Position numbers and translations under genes: made by a program | The notes under the pieces: generated by a model | What the model was told of the DNA's origin: nothing | Seen by the model: the letters and a program-made list of their open reading frames with translations, nothing else | Database searches by the model: none | NCBI GenBank assembly: GCA_946902985.2 | Contig: OX336388.2 | Location: 228,182,467 to 228,246,466, forward strand | Source: Meconema thalassinum | Lineage: Eukaryota > Arthropoda > Insecta > Orthoptera > Tettigoniidae | Length of the DNA: 64,000 nucleotides | Reading direction: 5' to 3' | Part shown: in pieces, positions 54,928 through 64,000 of the stretch | Numbering within the stretch: position 1 is the stretch's first letter | Layout: every line of letters begins with the position of its first letter

Positions 54928-55287
54928 AGTAGACCAGTTTTGGAACCTTCTTGAAGAACAAATTGAGAAAGTACCTAACATGAACATCAAAATATTACTG
55001 GGTGATTTTAACTCCCAATTGGGAACGGAAGCACATTTCAGATCAACAGTAGGGAGATATCCTGCTCACAAGATGACTAACAAAAATGGAATGAGACTTG
55101 TTGAATTGTGTCGGACATTTGATCTTCGGGTAATGGCGACGTTCTATAAACATAAACCCAGCAAACAGAAGACTTGGCGTTCGCCCGGTAACTTGAATGG
55201 TGAGAAACAGATTGACCATGTTGCAATCTCTAGAAGAGCAATAAAAGAGATTATGAACGTAAAAGTGCAGAGGGGTGCAAGGTTTGT
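54928..55287 (+). pseudogene. LINE endonuclease domain (APE type), C-terminal part
   Basis: The plus strand reads EVDQFWNLLEEQIEKVPN, then from 54980 MNIKILLGDFNSQLGTE, RLVELCRTFDLRVMATFYKH, KTWRSPGNLNGEKQIDHVAI and MNVKVQRGARFVSDQS. 'LLGDFN..LG', 'TW.SP....QIDHV' and 'V...RGA...SDH' are the C-terminal motifs of APE-like endonucleases of non-LTR elements. The first catalytic half is missing. The frame leaves the endonuclease at about 55287, where an inverted RT block begins. Confidence 0.8.
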
Positions 55288-56280
55288 CTCTGATCAATCG
55301 AATCGTATGTTTTTTGAAATCCACGAATACGACCACATATTCAAACCCCCCAGTTTTCTTGTATCTGGTGATGTTTTTCAGATTTAAAATTTGTTCTGGG
55401 CAGGATCGGCCCTTACGGAAACCAGCCTGGTATTCGCCAATATGTTGATCAGTATGAGCTTCGATTCTGTTAAGGAGTACTTTAGGAACAATCTTGTAAG
55501 GAACAGGAACTATCGATATACCTCTGTAATTATCAACGTTCTTTTTTGTGGAGAGGATGGATTAGTGCTGATTGCCATTCAACTGGTTTAATACCCGTTC
55601 TCCAAATCTCCTGGAAGAGGCAGACTAATATGTCCAGAGTATCCTCATTCGCCAGCTTCAGTAGTTCCGCCACTATGGAATCTTCCCCAGCTGCTTTATT
55701 ATCTTTCAGACTACCTATGATAAGCTTAATTTCCGTCTTACAAGGAGGCTGAGAATTGGGCAGACCTTGAATGGGAAGGGAGTGGGATAGCTGTAGCGAT
55801 GGCTCATCAGAGTTGAGCAACTTGTTGAAATACTGAGCCAAAATGTCGCAATTTTCCCTGTCGTTCATACCTAGCTTTCCTGTATCATCTCTGAAGCACA
55901 GACTAGGGGCTTGATAACCTTTCAGATTAGATGTAAAGGTTTGATTAAAATCCCTAACGTTGTTCTTATGGAAATTCTGATCGATATGTTCCCTCTGTTG
56001 TTTCTCATACGATCGCTTTGCACATCGGAACACTCGGGCTGCAACTTTCCTCGCATCACGGAATGCATCAAAATCTTCCTGACCCTTGGTCGAATTCTAT
56101 TTTCTCCATGCATCTGTTCTCTGAGCCAGTGCATTATCACAGGTTTCGTTCCACCACCGATGTTTTCATTTAGGAGCTGCCAGAATTGTGGCGGTAGCTG
56201 CCTGCTGGATCTTAAAAGCAATGTCAGTCCAATTCTTAGATTCAAAGGTAAAGATGAATTGCATTCCTTTCAGGAAGACC
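55288..56280 (-). pseudogene. LINE linker and RT fingers/palm, inverted block
   Basis: Minus strand, read from 56280: TFESKNWTDIAFKIQQAATA (linker), FRDARKVAARVFRCAKRSYE, the frame 55533-56033 with NFHKNNVRDFNQTFTSNL, LIIGSLKDNKAAGEDSIVAE and VEWQSALIHPLHKK, then after frame changes PCPEQ-like sequence and YVVVFVDFKK (RT motif A). It is the segment that should lie between the endonuclease at 54928-55287 and the palm/thumb at 56340, but on the other strand. Confidence 0.8.
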
Positions 56281-57505
56281 TTTGAATCTAACAATTGGAC
56301 TGACATTGCTTTTAAGATCCAGTTGATCGAGAGTCATTATTGAATGTTCTGGAAGAGTGTGGGGTGGATGATTCATCCAGAAATTTGATTAAACAGACTC
56401 TCACCAACACAATATCTAAGGTAAAATTCAAGAATGAAATCTCAGAGCCCTTCGAAATAAAAACTGGGGTCAGACAAGGAGACGGATTTTCTCCACTTCT
56501 TTTCAATTGTATCTTAGAAAAGGTAATTCGAGAATGGAGAAAATCACTGAACAAAGAAGAAGGAAATACAGATCAGTTTCGATTAGGCCCCAAACACAAA
56601 GGAGTGCATGTTGACTGTCTGGCGTTCGCAGACGACGTAGCCATATTTGCAAAGAACACCAGTTCAGCAATCAGGAAGATAAACCATATGAAAGAAACAG
56701 CAGAGAAAGTAGGACTACAAATTTAATTTGAGAAAACGAAATATATGACTAACATCCGTGAAGGTCCAGAATGGTTGTTCACCGACCATGGAAAGATTCG
56801 AAGAGTCAAGAAGTTTAAATACCTTGGTGAAGTAATCCAAGAGAATGGGCTAGAACAAGAAGCGACCAATATCCGCATCCTGAAACTAGAGCGAGAGTTC
56901 CAACTGACTAAAACCATCTACAATAAGAAGATCCTAAGTATAGAAGCCAAACTAAGGCACTACAGCACAGTTGTCAAACCAGAAGGTTTATATGCTTCGG
57001 AGACCCTGTGTATGAATCGGACAGGACAAGTCAATCAGCTACTTAAAAGGGAACGCAGACTACTACGGAAGATCTTGGGCAACAGATGGGTTGACGGACA
57101 GGTTCGACTGGTATCAAATAAAGAAGTATACTGAAATATGGAACCGATAACAACAACAATTAGAAAACGAAGATTGCTGTTTTATGGGCACATCTTCCGT
57201 ATTTATAATAACCGGCTCACAAAGAAAATCTGGAATTTTCTTAAACTGAAGATCTCCAAGTTGAAATGGTTCCAAGAGTGTGAGAAAGATATGAGACAGG
57301 TGGTCATTACGGAGGATAAAATCAAAGACAGGAATAGTTTCAGAAGGATGGTGAAAAGCTACCAGGGTTTTATGGTGGAGGCAGAACCCAGAAGACGAAG
57401 AGGCCCTTTGACAGAGGAGCGGAAGAACAAACTGATAGATGGGCTCAAGAGATACTGGCAACATGTCAAAGCCGGCAAACGAACAAGACGCAGACACTGA
57501 AATGA
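56281..57505 (+). pseudogene. LINE RT palm/thumb and C-terminal domain
   Basis: The plus strand starts with a short duplicated copy of the linker (TFESNNWTDIAFKIQ), then LLNVLEECGVDDSSRNLIKQ, TGVRQGDGFSPLLFNCILEK, HVDCLAFADDVAIFAKN (FADD catalytic motif C). A TAA breaks the frame at 56724; then KIRRVKKFKYLGEVIQENG, LRHYSTVVKPEGLYASETL, a second stop, and RKRRLLFYGHIFRIYNNRL through RRRGPLTEERKNKLIDGLKR and stop at 57500. Three short frames in register show it decayed through point mutations. Confidence 0.85.
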
Positions 57506-58808
57506 GAGTGGTTGTTAACACGCTGTCCATAGAGGCTCAAACGACAGTAAAAAAACTTAGTTGTAAATGCCATAATACCTAAAATGTCAAAAAACTGTTC
57601 CACACGATTTTGCATTGCAGTGTTGTGAAATATACTACCAAGTTTGAATGATGTAGGTTTAATAGTTCCAGATAAAAGGTACATTTATTGTGCAAAAATG
57701 TGCTTTTCCAGAAAAATTGCGATGAAGTTTCTGTTAATTTTTAAGTCAAGGTTTCCCCTTCACATCTATTTTTTTTTAACTTCAGAAGCCACCCCCCTCA
57801 GTCCTATTTTGTATAAGGCCTTCACATTAGTTCCATAGGATTCACTATCTGACATTTTATAAAAAGCACTTAGGTCCCCGTCACCAAGATAGGAAACTTG
57901 GTATATATCGAGCACTCATGTTCAGTGAATCGACTTATTGGTTGAGGCATATTTATCAATCCACAAAACAAGGTAGTCCCTTATTTTCCTAACTCAAGCA
58001 CCTCATTCTCATTGAATAGATTAACATAATGTTAGCTCCATAAGTCTATGCCATCATATGTGTGGTTTTAAATTCTACATCACGTTCACAGATTTCATAG
58101 TACAAAGTGAATTGCATACAACGGCATTTCGCCAATTGTCATCAAAGGGTTATAGAGATTTGGTACCACAAACACCACATGCGCATGAGATATTAATTAC
58201 ATTTGAAAGAATCTCTAAACCGAATAGCCTATCCGGAAATCCCATTATTTGCAGAGGTATCAAGATACCCAAAACCACTGTTCAATTTAGCCCCGAGGCA
58301 CTCTTACCCTCACTTGGTTAGTCACAAGCTGGATTTTCATCACAACTTTGTATAAAATAGGTATTTGGATCCTTGTTTGTTCTAGCACGTACGAAACAGT
58401 GTTTAGGAACCTTTTTAAACACCGTAGAACTAGATCTTCCCACATTGACAATAACATTAAAATAAAGCTTATCTAATTTATAGATTTACTCAATCGTATG
58501 GCAACCACATCTATTTGTATTGTAAACAATGGGACCCGAAATGCATTGTCGCCATCCTTCCACAGCCCGCTAAGCTACTACCGCCCTGTTACGACCGACA
58601 AATTAGGTTTAAAATGGAATTTTCTTCGCTCAGTGCATGACAGATATGTGGGCGGGGCACGTGCAAACATAAGGGAAATATTTTTTAAACGTAGTTCTCC
58701 GTGGAATTTGCAAATGACATTTCTGTAGCATGTTATTTAAACCTTGCTGATTTTAATTAGCAAAGAAAAAAATCTTAAAATTGGCAAATTCTGACTTACA
58801 TCTCCCCG
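57506..58808. other. No gene recognised
   Basis: Short frames at 57644, 58058 and 58498 have no motifs. No inverted ends or internal repeats found. This is the longest unassigned stretch in the window. Confidence 0.4.
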
Positions 58809-59086
58809 AATGAGCGCTTGAGGCCTGAAGATGTTGCCAGGGCAGTGGCCCTGATCGAAAATGGTGGCGCGCACATCTTTCCGCGGGAAACAGCATCATT
58901 TCAATGAATCGCTATTGTTAAGTGTAACAATGACATGCAGAATGGTAATGCATCCAGGAAACCAATTAACCCTACTTCTATGCTATAAACAGTAACTTAT
59001 GTACTAGGCATAGAGCGTTCTTATTTATGATTTAAATGAAAGTAATGTTGAATGTTTGAAGTGATCAGTTTTTTTGACGGTCAGTG
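58809..59086 (+). mobile_element. Tc1-like long-TIR element, right half
   Basis: Begins GAGCGCTTGAGGCCTGAAGA (ERLRPEDVARAVALIENGGA in translation, a Tc1-type HTH start) and joins after about 60 bp to the TIR, GCGGGAAACAGCATCATTTC, which runs to TTGACGGTCAGTG and TA (59087-59088). The change from coding to TIR occurs at the same base as in the 54136 copy. Confidence 0.65.
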
Positions 59087-59174
59087 TAATTACCACACTT
59101 ACTAAGCTTCTGACAAAGACACGGGTTATCTTACAAGTTAAACACACACCTGTACATGGGGATGATGACCAAGG

Positions 59175-59604
59175 TGTCGTGGGATTTTCTAAGAGCGTTA
59201 CAAATCCCTCAGCATGCCTTCCTTCGGAGGGGAAGTAAAGCCGGTGGTCCCATGTCATAGGTTTAAGGCATGTAAAAGAACCTTCCACTAACTACACTTG
59301 TGTGAAGCCAAAATTTGTAGGTTATATTATTTCATAACGCTTTATTAGTTCCAACGTTCGCCAAGTGCTGGGTGCGATGGCATCTAGTAACCAAATCCGC
59401 GCCTAGATGCTGTGGACGGTAACATTTGGGAGGAACTATTTGAAAAATTGATCGTCTGCAGTCCTTATATGAATCACAGATAACACACACTAATACAGCC
59501 ATCACAATTAACACCGGTTATCAGACAGATTCTACACACACCCAAAGTACATGGGGCTACATGACCGCATTGTCGCAGCCCCTAAACTGAGGAACCAACC
59601 AACC
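59175..59604 (+). repeat. SINE-A, lacking the tRNA-like head
   Basis: From GTCGTGGGATTTTCTAAGAG to GAGGAACCAACCAACC; matches the 12474 subfamily. The head is missing. Confidence 0.8.
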
Positions 59605-59945
59605 AAGATATCTCAATTCCCAGAAGCGAAGTTACAACTAACAATACAATAAAACTCGCGTATTGTTAAGTTAATGATCTAAGAGACGATGTAGACTATT
59701 TCTATCAGGGATGTGTGGGACATAAACACATGTTTTTATCCAGGGAATTAGTTTCTCAATAAAACAGATTCTAATGTCACAAGACCTGTTAATAAATATG
59801 ACAGTCTTGTCTTAATACATCATGACTATAAACAGATTCCAGTAGACGTAATAAGTCGACGTGGAAGATCAGGTTTTATAAGAGGTCTCAAAGCAATCTG
59901 GGTTATAAAACATCGAGCACCGTATCTTAGTAACCTAGTATAATG
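59605..59945. other. No gene seen
   Basis: Unassigned sequence between a SINE and a LINE tail. Confidence 0.4.
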
Positions 59946-60404
59946 ATCTTTATATTATTATTGGTGTTTGAGTCTGCAGTCTATTGACTGGATTGATGCA
60001 GCCCTCCGTTCTTCCTTGTCCTGAGCTAATCCCGTCATCTCTACATAGCTACCGCACCTTACAATGTAGACAATATTTTTAACATATATCGACCAAGGCT
60101 TAACCATACAGTACTTGACCTCGACTCTTCCTCCCATAACCAAGTTTGATATTCGTGAGTGTCTTAGTATGTGTCCTATCAACCTATCTCTTCTTCCCAT
60201 TAGCAGTCGCCAGAAACATCTCTCCTCTCCCACTCTTCTTAATACATCTTCATGTGTTACTCCAGCTACCCATTTGATCTACATCATTCTCCTGTAACAC
60301 CACATTTCAAATGCTCCAATTCTCCTCTTTTCTGCTGCACCAATAGTCCCAGACAAAGGCTTTCAAAAATGACTTCCTAATACCTAATCTACATTTGATG
60401 TCAA
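59946..60404 (-). pseudogene. RTE/BovB-like LINE tail, decayed
   Basis: Second copy of the element at 18091-18544. The minus strand has a 91-codon frame (59958-60233): MGEERCFWRLLMGRRDRLIG, HILRHSRISNLVMGGRVEVK, then AQDKEERRAASIQS. The upstream part is in another frame. It is more diverged than the 18 kb copy. It ends at the plus-strand TTGGTGTTTGAGTCTGCAGT. Confidence 0.75.
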
Positions 60405-60597
60405 CAGATTATTTTAAATAGAAAAGTTTTACTTGCCTGATCCAACCAACCTTCTATATCCTCTTTGATTCGTCCATCACTGGTTATTGTTGCTTATTTT
60501 AATGACTGCGACGTCGTGGTCATATACTTCCGAGTATTTGAGTGTGTGTATTTGTAAATCGGGGATAGGATCAGGTAAGAGGTGGCTGTCACATTTA

Positions 60598-60653
60598 GAT
60601 CGCCTGACGATCAAAACTGGTCATCCAAGGGAATATATTAATCTCATGTAATT
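60598..60653 (-). repeat. Dispersed repeat, partner of 19601-19670
   Basis: Inverted copy with GATCGCCTGACGATC and CATGAGATTAAT (as reverse complement). Short; the family is uncertain, possibly Penelope-like. Confidence 0.35.
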
Positions 60654-60863
60654 CTTTTTCAGGAATTGGGAAACACCCATTACAATTCAGTACAATCGCA
60701 TTAAATTTCGATCAAGAATGGATTTAGGATTATGAAAACGTTATTCCATATGGCCGATCTCGAAGAAATAACATTAAGAAGAGGAAGAATCATAATAATA
60801 TTTCAAATTACCCTGTAATTTTTTCCCCTGATAATGCAAAGGAAAAGGCAATATATCTCTACT

Positions 60864-61170
60864 TAGTATAAAACAACGTCCCCGATTCTTGGATGTAAGA
60901 GGTAATCTCGAGAACCACTGGATTGTGATGGATTTTGATGTGGTTTTCACCATTCTTTAAACGATTTCTCGTGGAAGGATCCTGTGCAAAAACCAAAGGA
61001 AGCCATGCCGTAACGATTTAAGTGAATCGAATCTAAGACAAACCTGAAGTCCGTGCGACTTTTAAGCTTATGCTGGGTAAACCGTTAATAATATCTAGAT
61101 ATTATGAGTGTAAAAATTGTTCAGCTTCTACAAAAACGTCCGTGAAAGCATATCTCTAATACATCGCCCA
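60864..61170 (+). repeat. Helitron-like repeat C, copy 4
   Basis: Starts CTTAGTATAAAACAACGTCC and shares CCGATTCTTGGATGTAA and GGTAAACCGTTAATAATATC with the other copies. It runs directly into SINE-A. Confidence 0.6.
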
Positions 61171-61180
61171 TTATAAGTGT

Positions 61181-61602
61181 CTGAGCTTGTATGCCCAATA
61201 TCGCGGGTTCAAACCTGACCAAAGTCGTCGTCGAATTTTTTAAGAGCGTTCAAAATCCCCCCAGTATGCCTTCCTTCGGAGGGGAAGTAAAGCCGGCGGT
61301 CGCATGTCATATATGTATGGCATGTTAAAGAAGCTTCCACTAATTACACCTGTGTGAAGCTAAATTATATAGGTTAAGAATGTAAACAACGCTCTTAGGT
61401 TCCTACATTCGTTGCCAGGAGCCAACTGCGCTGGCGTCTAGTAGCTAAGTTCTGAACTAATAGTCGTTGACGGTGGCGTTTGGTGGCAAAAGTAGGAACT
61501 ATTTGAAATATTCAAAGTCTGCAGAACTTACTTGAATAAAAAAAAAACAGATAACACACACTAATACAGTCATCAAAATTAACACCGGTTATAAGACAGA
61601 TT
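61181..61602 (+). repeat. SINE-A, truncated at both ends
   Basis: Begins at CTGAGCTTGTATGCCCAATA with B box GGGTTCAAACCTG and stops at AAGACAGATT, where another SINE begins. The body matches the 28216 subfamily. An expanded A run is present near 61545. Confidence 0.8.
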
Positions 61603-61604
61603 AC

Positions 61605-61870
61605 CGGGAGTTAGCCGTGGTTGTTACGGCATGCCTGCAGGCAGTCGCTCACATCCGGGAGGCGAGGAGGTTCGAATACTCCGCCGGCAACCTTGACGAT
61701 GGTCTTCTGTGGTTTCCCATATTCCTTCCAGGCAAATGCGGGGTTGGTCCCTAACTATAGGCCACAGCCGCTACCTTCTGGAGAAGTATAAATTCTGTCC
61801 TAAAACTTCCCCATACGGGAGAACGAAACGCATCAGGCGAAAGCCTGGCCAAAATAACTACTGTGGTTAA
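61605..61870 (+). repeat. tRNA-headed SINE (fourth family)
   Basis: Head GTTAGCCGTGGTTGTTACGG with a B-box-like GAGGTTCGAATACTCC. A body follows with CTTCTGTGGTTTCCCATATT, GGCAAATGCGGGG and GGCCACAGCCGCTACCTTC, a conserved arrangement in many arthropod SINEs (family knowledge). It ends about 61870. Confidence 0.6.
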
Positions 61871-63101
61871 GAAAATTAGACTGAAACGGTGCGGGGGTAT
61901 TGAGCATGAAATACGTGACTAGAAAACCAATATAGGGAGCAATGCATTAACAATTTTTATTCCTAATAATAAATTTATAATGAACAAACAAATTGCACTT
62001 AAGTGCTTATTACAGAAATTAACAATTATAAATGTAGCAAAGTGTGAGGGCCTGATTACAGAACCCAGATTATAGAAAAGTCCATGAAAAGCTTGCTTGA
62101 TTGGAGAAAAGTTGAGCTTAATATATAAAAATGCAGTTTATAAAAAGAGAGAACCATAAAAAATAATTAAGAGTGTAATAACTGGTATGATATAAGCTCT
62201 TTATAAAATTGAACTTATCTTTGAAGAGAGTTGAAGAGAGTTGAAGAGAGTTGAAGAGAGTTGAAGAGCCAGCTCCTTAAAAAGTTCCAGCTAGCACACG
62301 TTGATTCAAAAGTCTTCACGGTTTTCTTGGAGGGAGGCGTACATGGCCTAGAGTTATGTGCACCATCGATAAAATGTCAACTTTCTTTTCTTGCGCAGGA
62401 ATGACATTTATAGTTTCCAAGAGCTGATCCAGAGATGTTTTGAAGGACGATTCCAAGTATCCCCTCTAAGGTGATGTTGAAGAGTACAGCGGCTGGCAAT
62501 TATTCTTGCCATTTTGAGCAATACGTCATGGTGCAGATCTTGTGACGTAACTGCTCGCTAGCGTAGAAATCAGCGATGGTGTGATGAGAGGTAGCGGTGA
62601 CCAGCGGGTTGAAGTGGTTCAGAAGTGGCGGTTGATCCGAAGTGATGAAGAACGCCAGCAAGCGGCGTCTTAAATAGGGACCATAGAACTCTCTCGAAGG
62701 TTGGAGATCGCCCGACCAGACAAAGACCTGCCATTGGTCGAACGAAAGTCAGGGTGACGTCAGTCGACACTACTCAGGAGACAGTGGATCAACCAGTAGA
62801 TGTCTGGTATGTCATGAGTGAGGACGCCTGAGATAGCGAGACTGAAACACTCGAGGTGAGAACTATAATATCTATGAATAAGTGATTGATAACAAGATTA
62901 TGCATATGGTTTAAGCAATTAACAATTGTAAATAAATAATTACCATTCGGGGATCTCAGTAACAATAAATAAAATTTGACCGACAAATGGGCCAAGCTAA
63001 ACATTGAAAATATCACAAAAGTGATCATGCTCCGAGAACTCCGAATGAAAACAAACAAAAGAATCAGTCAAAGCAAAACATGGATAACAGACGAGGAGAA
63101 A
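61871..63101 (-). other. Possible 3' UTR and LTR of the BEL/Pao element
   Basis: This stretch lies just downstream of the BEL/Pao integrase stop (minus strand). On that strand there is a CCAAT box (GACCAATGG, near 62730) and, about 60-70 bp on, a TATA-like CTATTTAAGACG (near 62670), as expected of an LTR promoter. A 10-bp tandem repeat TTGAAGAGAG x5 lies at 62221-62268. LTR ends cannot be placed because the partner LTR is outside the window. No gene. Confidence 0.35.
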
Positions 63102-64000
63102 CTAAGACTCGAAAGGCAAAACAGAAATAGCAGAGATGGGTCTAGTATAACGACCTTTACTAGTTAAAACATCAACAACTCTGACACGTTTATCACGGCC
63201 AAAGGGGCAGTGAATAACTCTACCTAGGTTCCACACGAGAGGCGGAGATGGGTCTCGAAGAAGAACCATGTCCCCCACTCGTACATCTGGTTGAGGAAGC
63301 CGCCATTTCTCACGCCTATTTAGCAAGCTGAGATATTCTAACTTCCATCGGCGCCAAAAAGAACAGCGCAAAGATTCTACTTTTCTCCAAAAGATAGGCA
63401 AGTTAGGATCACAGCGTCGAACCAGCAAGGGCGGAGTAGCAGCAAGCGAACAGCCAATCAGGAAGTGACTGGGTGTTAAAGGTAAAAGATCCTTAGGATC
63501 GTTTGAAAGAGGGGTCAGAGGTCTGGAATTTACAATACCTTCAATTTGAATCAAAGAGTTGAATTCCTCATAAGAAAGTATGGTAGGACCAAGAGTTTTC
63601 TTAAGCTGTCTTTTAGTAAGTTTGATGCAGGACTCCCATCGGCCCCCATGATGAGGAGCATAAGGCGGGGTGAAATGCCATTTGAAACCTTTAGAATAGG
63701 AAAAGTTGGAAATTTTTTCTTTAGCAGAAGGGGAGCTTAACACTTTTTTCCAGAGATCAGAAGCGCTTACAAAAATTTTTGCATTATCTGAGAAAACTTC
63801 AGATGGAACACCCCTTCTAGCAGCAAATCTAGAAAAGGCGGCCAGAAAGTAGGATACAGAAGCGTTCGTAACCAACTCAAGGTGGATAGCTCCCGTCACC
63901 ATACATACAAATAACGAGATGTAGAGTTTACCTAAGATTTTGCGCTTAGATGAAGAGGGATTGGTCTGATATATGTAAGAACCTGCGTAATCGATCCCAG
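63102..64000 (-). CDS. BEL/Pao pol, integrase and C-terminal domain (partial)
   Basis: The frame is open on the minus strand from the right window edge (GIDYAGSYIY) to a stop at 63102, about 299 residues. The integrase core has the first Asp in GIDYAG, the second in VFSDNAKIF, and the Glu in GGRWESCIK, so the D,D,E triad is present. The FLIG, LRCSFWRRWKLEYLSLLNRR and RVGDMVLLRD...WNLGRV segments belong to the DUF5641-like domain that ends BEL/Pao polyproteins. The upstream gag, protease and RT lie outside the window. No frameshift is seen, so this copy may be young. Confidence 0.9.
   Translation of the reverse strand, partial: GIDYAGSYIYQTNPSSSKRKILGKLYISLFVCMVTGAIHLELVTNASVSYFLAAFSRFAARRGVPSEVFSDNAKIFVSASDLWKKVLSSPSAKEKISNFSYSKGFKWHFTPPYAPHHGGRWESCIKLTKRQLKKTLGPTILSYEEFNSLIQIEGIVNSRPLTPLSNDPKDLLPLTPSHFLIGCSLAATPPLLVRRCDPNLPIFWRKVESLRCSFWRRWKLEYLSLLNRREKWRLPQPDVRVGDMVLLRDPSPPLVWNLGRVIHCPFGRDKRVRVVDVLTSKGRYTRPISAISVLPFES

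Noticed and set aside
62976..63167. Plus-strand frame resembling a LINE tail (TWITDEEKLRLERQNR)
   Set aside because: Its second half is antisense to the end of the BEL/Pao pol frame, so the resemblance is chance.

Overview
This window looks like a piece of heterochromatin-like intergenic DNA from a large, repeat-rich arthropod genome, most likely an insect. The basis is the mix of families: RTE/BovB-like and other non-LTR retrotransposons, insect-type Tc1/mariner elements, Ty3/gypsy and BEL/Pao LTR elements, Helitrons, and several tRNA-headed SINE families. I cannot name the species from sequence alone. I found no convincing host protein gene, rRNA, tRNA or CRISPR array. Almost every coding stretch belongs to a mobile element, and most are broken.

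Layout. 0-5 kb: decayed LINE tails, a chimeric SINE/Helitron scrap, G-runs, back-to-back SINEs. 5-12.5 kb: a Tc1-like long-TIR remnant, a member of a modular Helentron-like family nested in a G-run repeat, Helitron-like scraps, a TTAA-flanked MITE. 12.5-16.3 kb: a complete SINE with perfect target-site duplications, then a 30-unit, 99-bp satellite that grows out of the 3' end of a LINE. 17.4-28 kb: three long modular repeats, one interrupted by a BovB-like LINE tail and one by a 2.26-kb TIR element with its own tandem array and hairpin. 28.2-31.2 kb: a second complete SINE and a Helitron-like element made of about 13 units of roughly 163 bp. 31.2-39.4 kb: more modular repeats, a second copy of the LINE carrying the 99-bp satellite (8 units, opposite strand), and an internally deleted mariner. 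40-43 kb: a second deleted mariner relative with very long TIRs, a LINE tail, and a SINE split by a Helitron. 44.4-53.4 kb: an apparently complete, very young Ty3/gypsy retrotransposon (LTRs of 1505 bp with 2 differences, TSD CTCT, gag, pol and a -1 frameshift signal) inserted into a pogo/Tigger-like remnant. 54-57.5 kb: a LINE whose central reverse-transcriptase block is inverted. 57.5-64 kb: sparse repeats, SINE copies, and a BEL/Pao integrase running off the right edge.

The most unusual signal is the LINE whose last 87 coding bases plus a 12-nt GAA-type tail are amplified as a 99-bp satellite at two independent loci in opposite orientations, with a shared variant only in the outermost unit. 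This suggests that the array, or at least its terminal unit, is part of the transposing element rather than a local accident.
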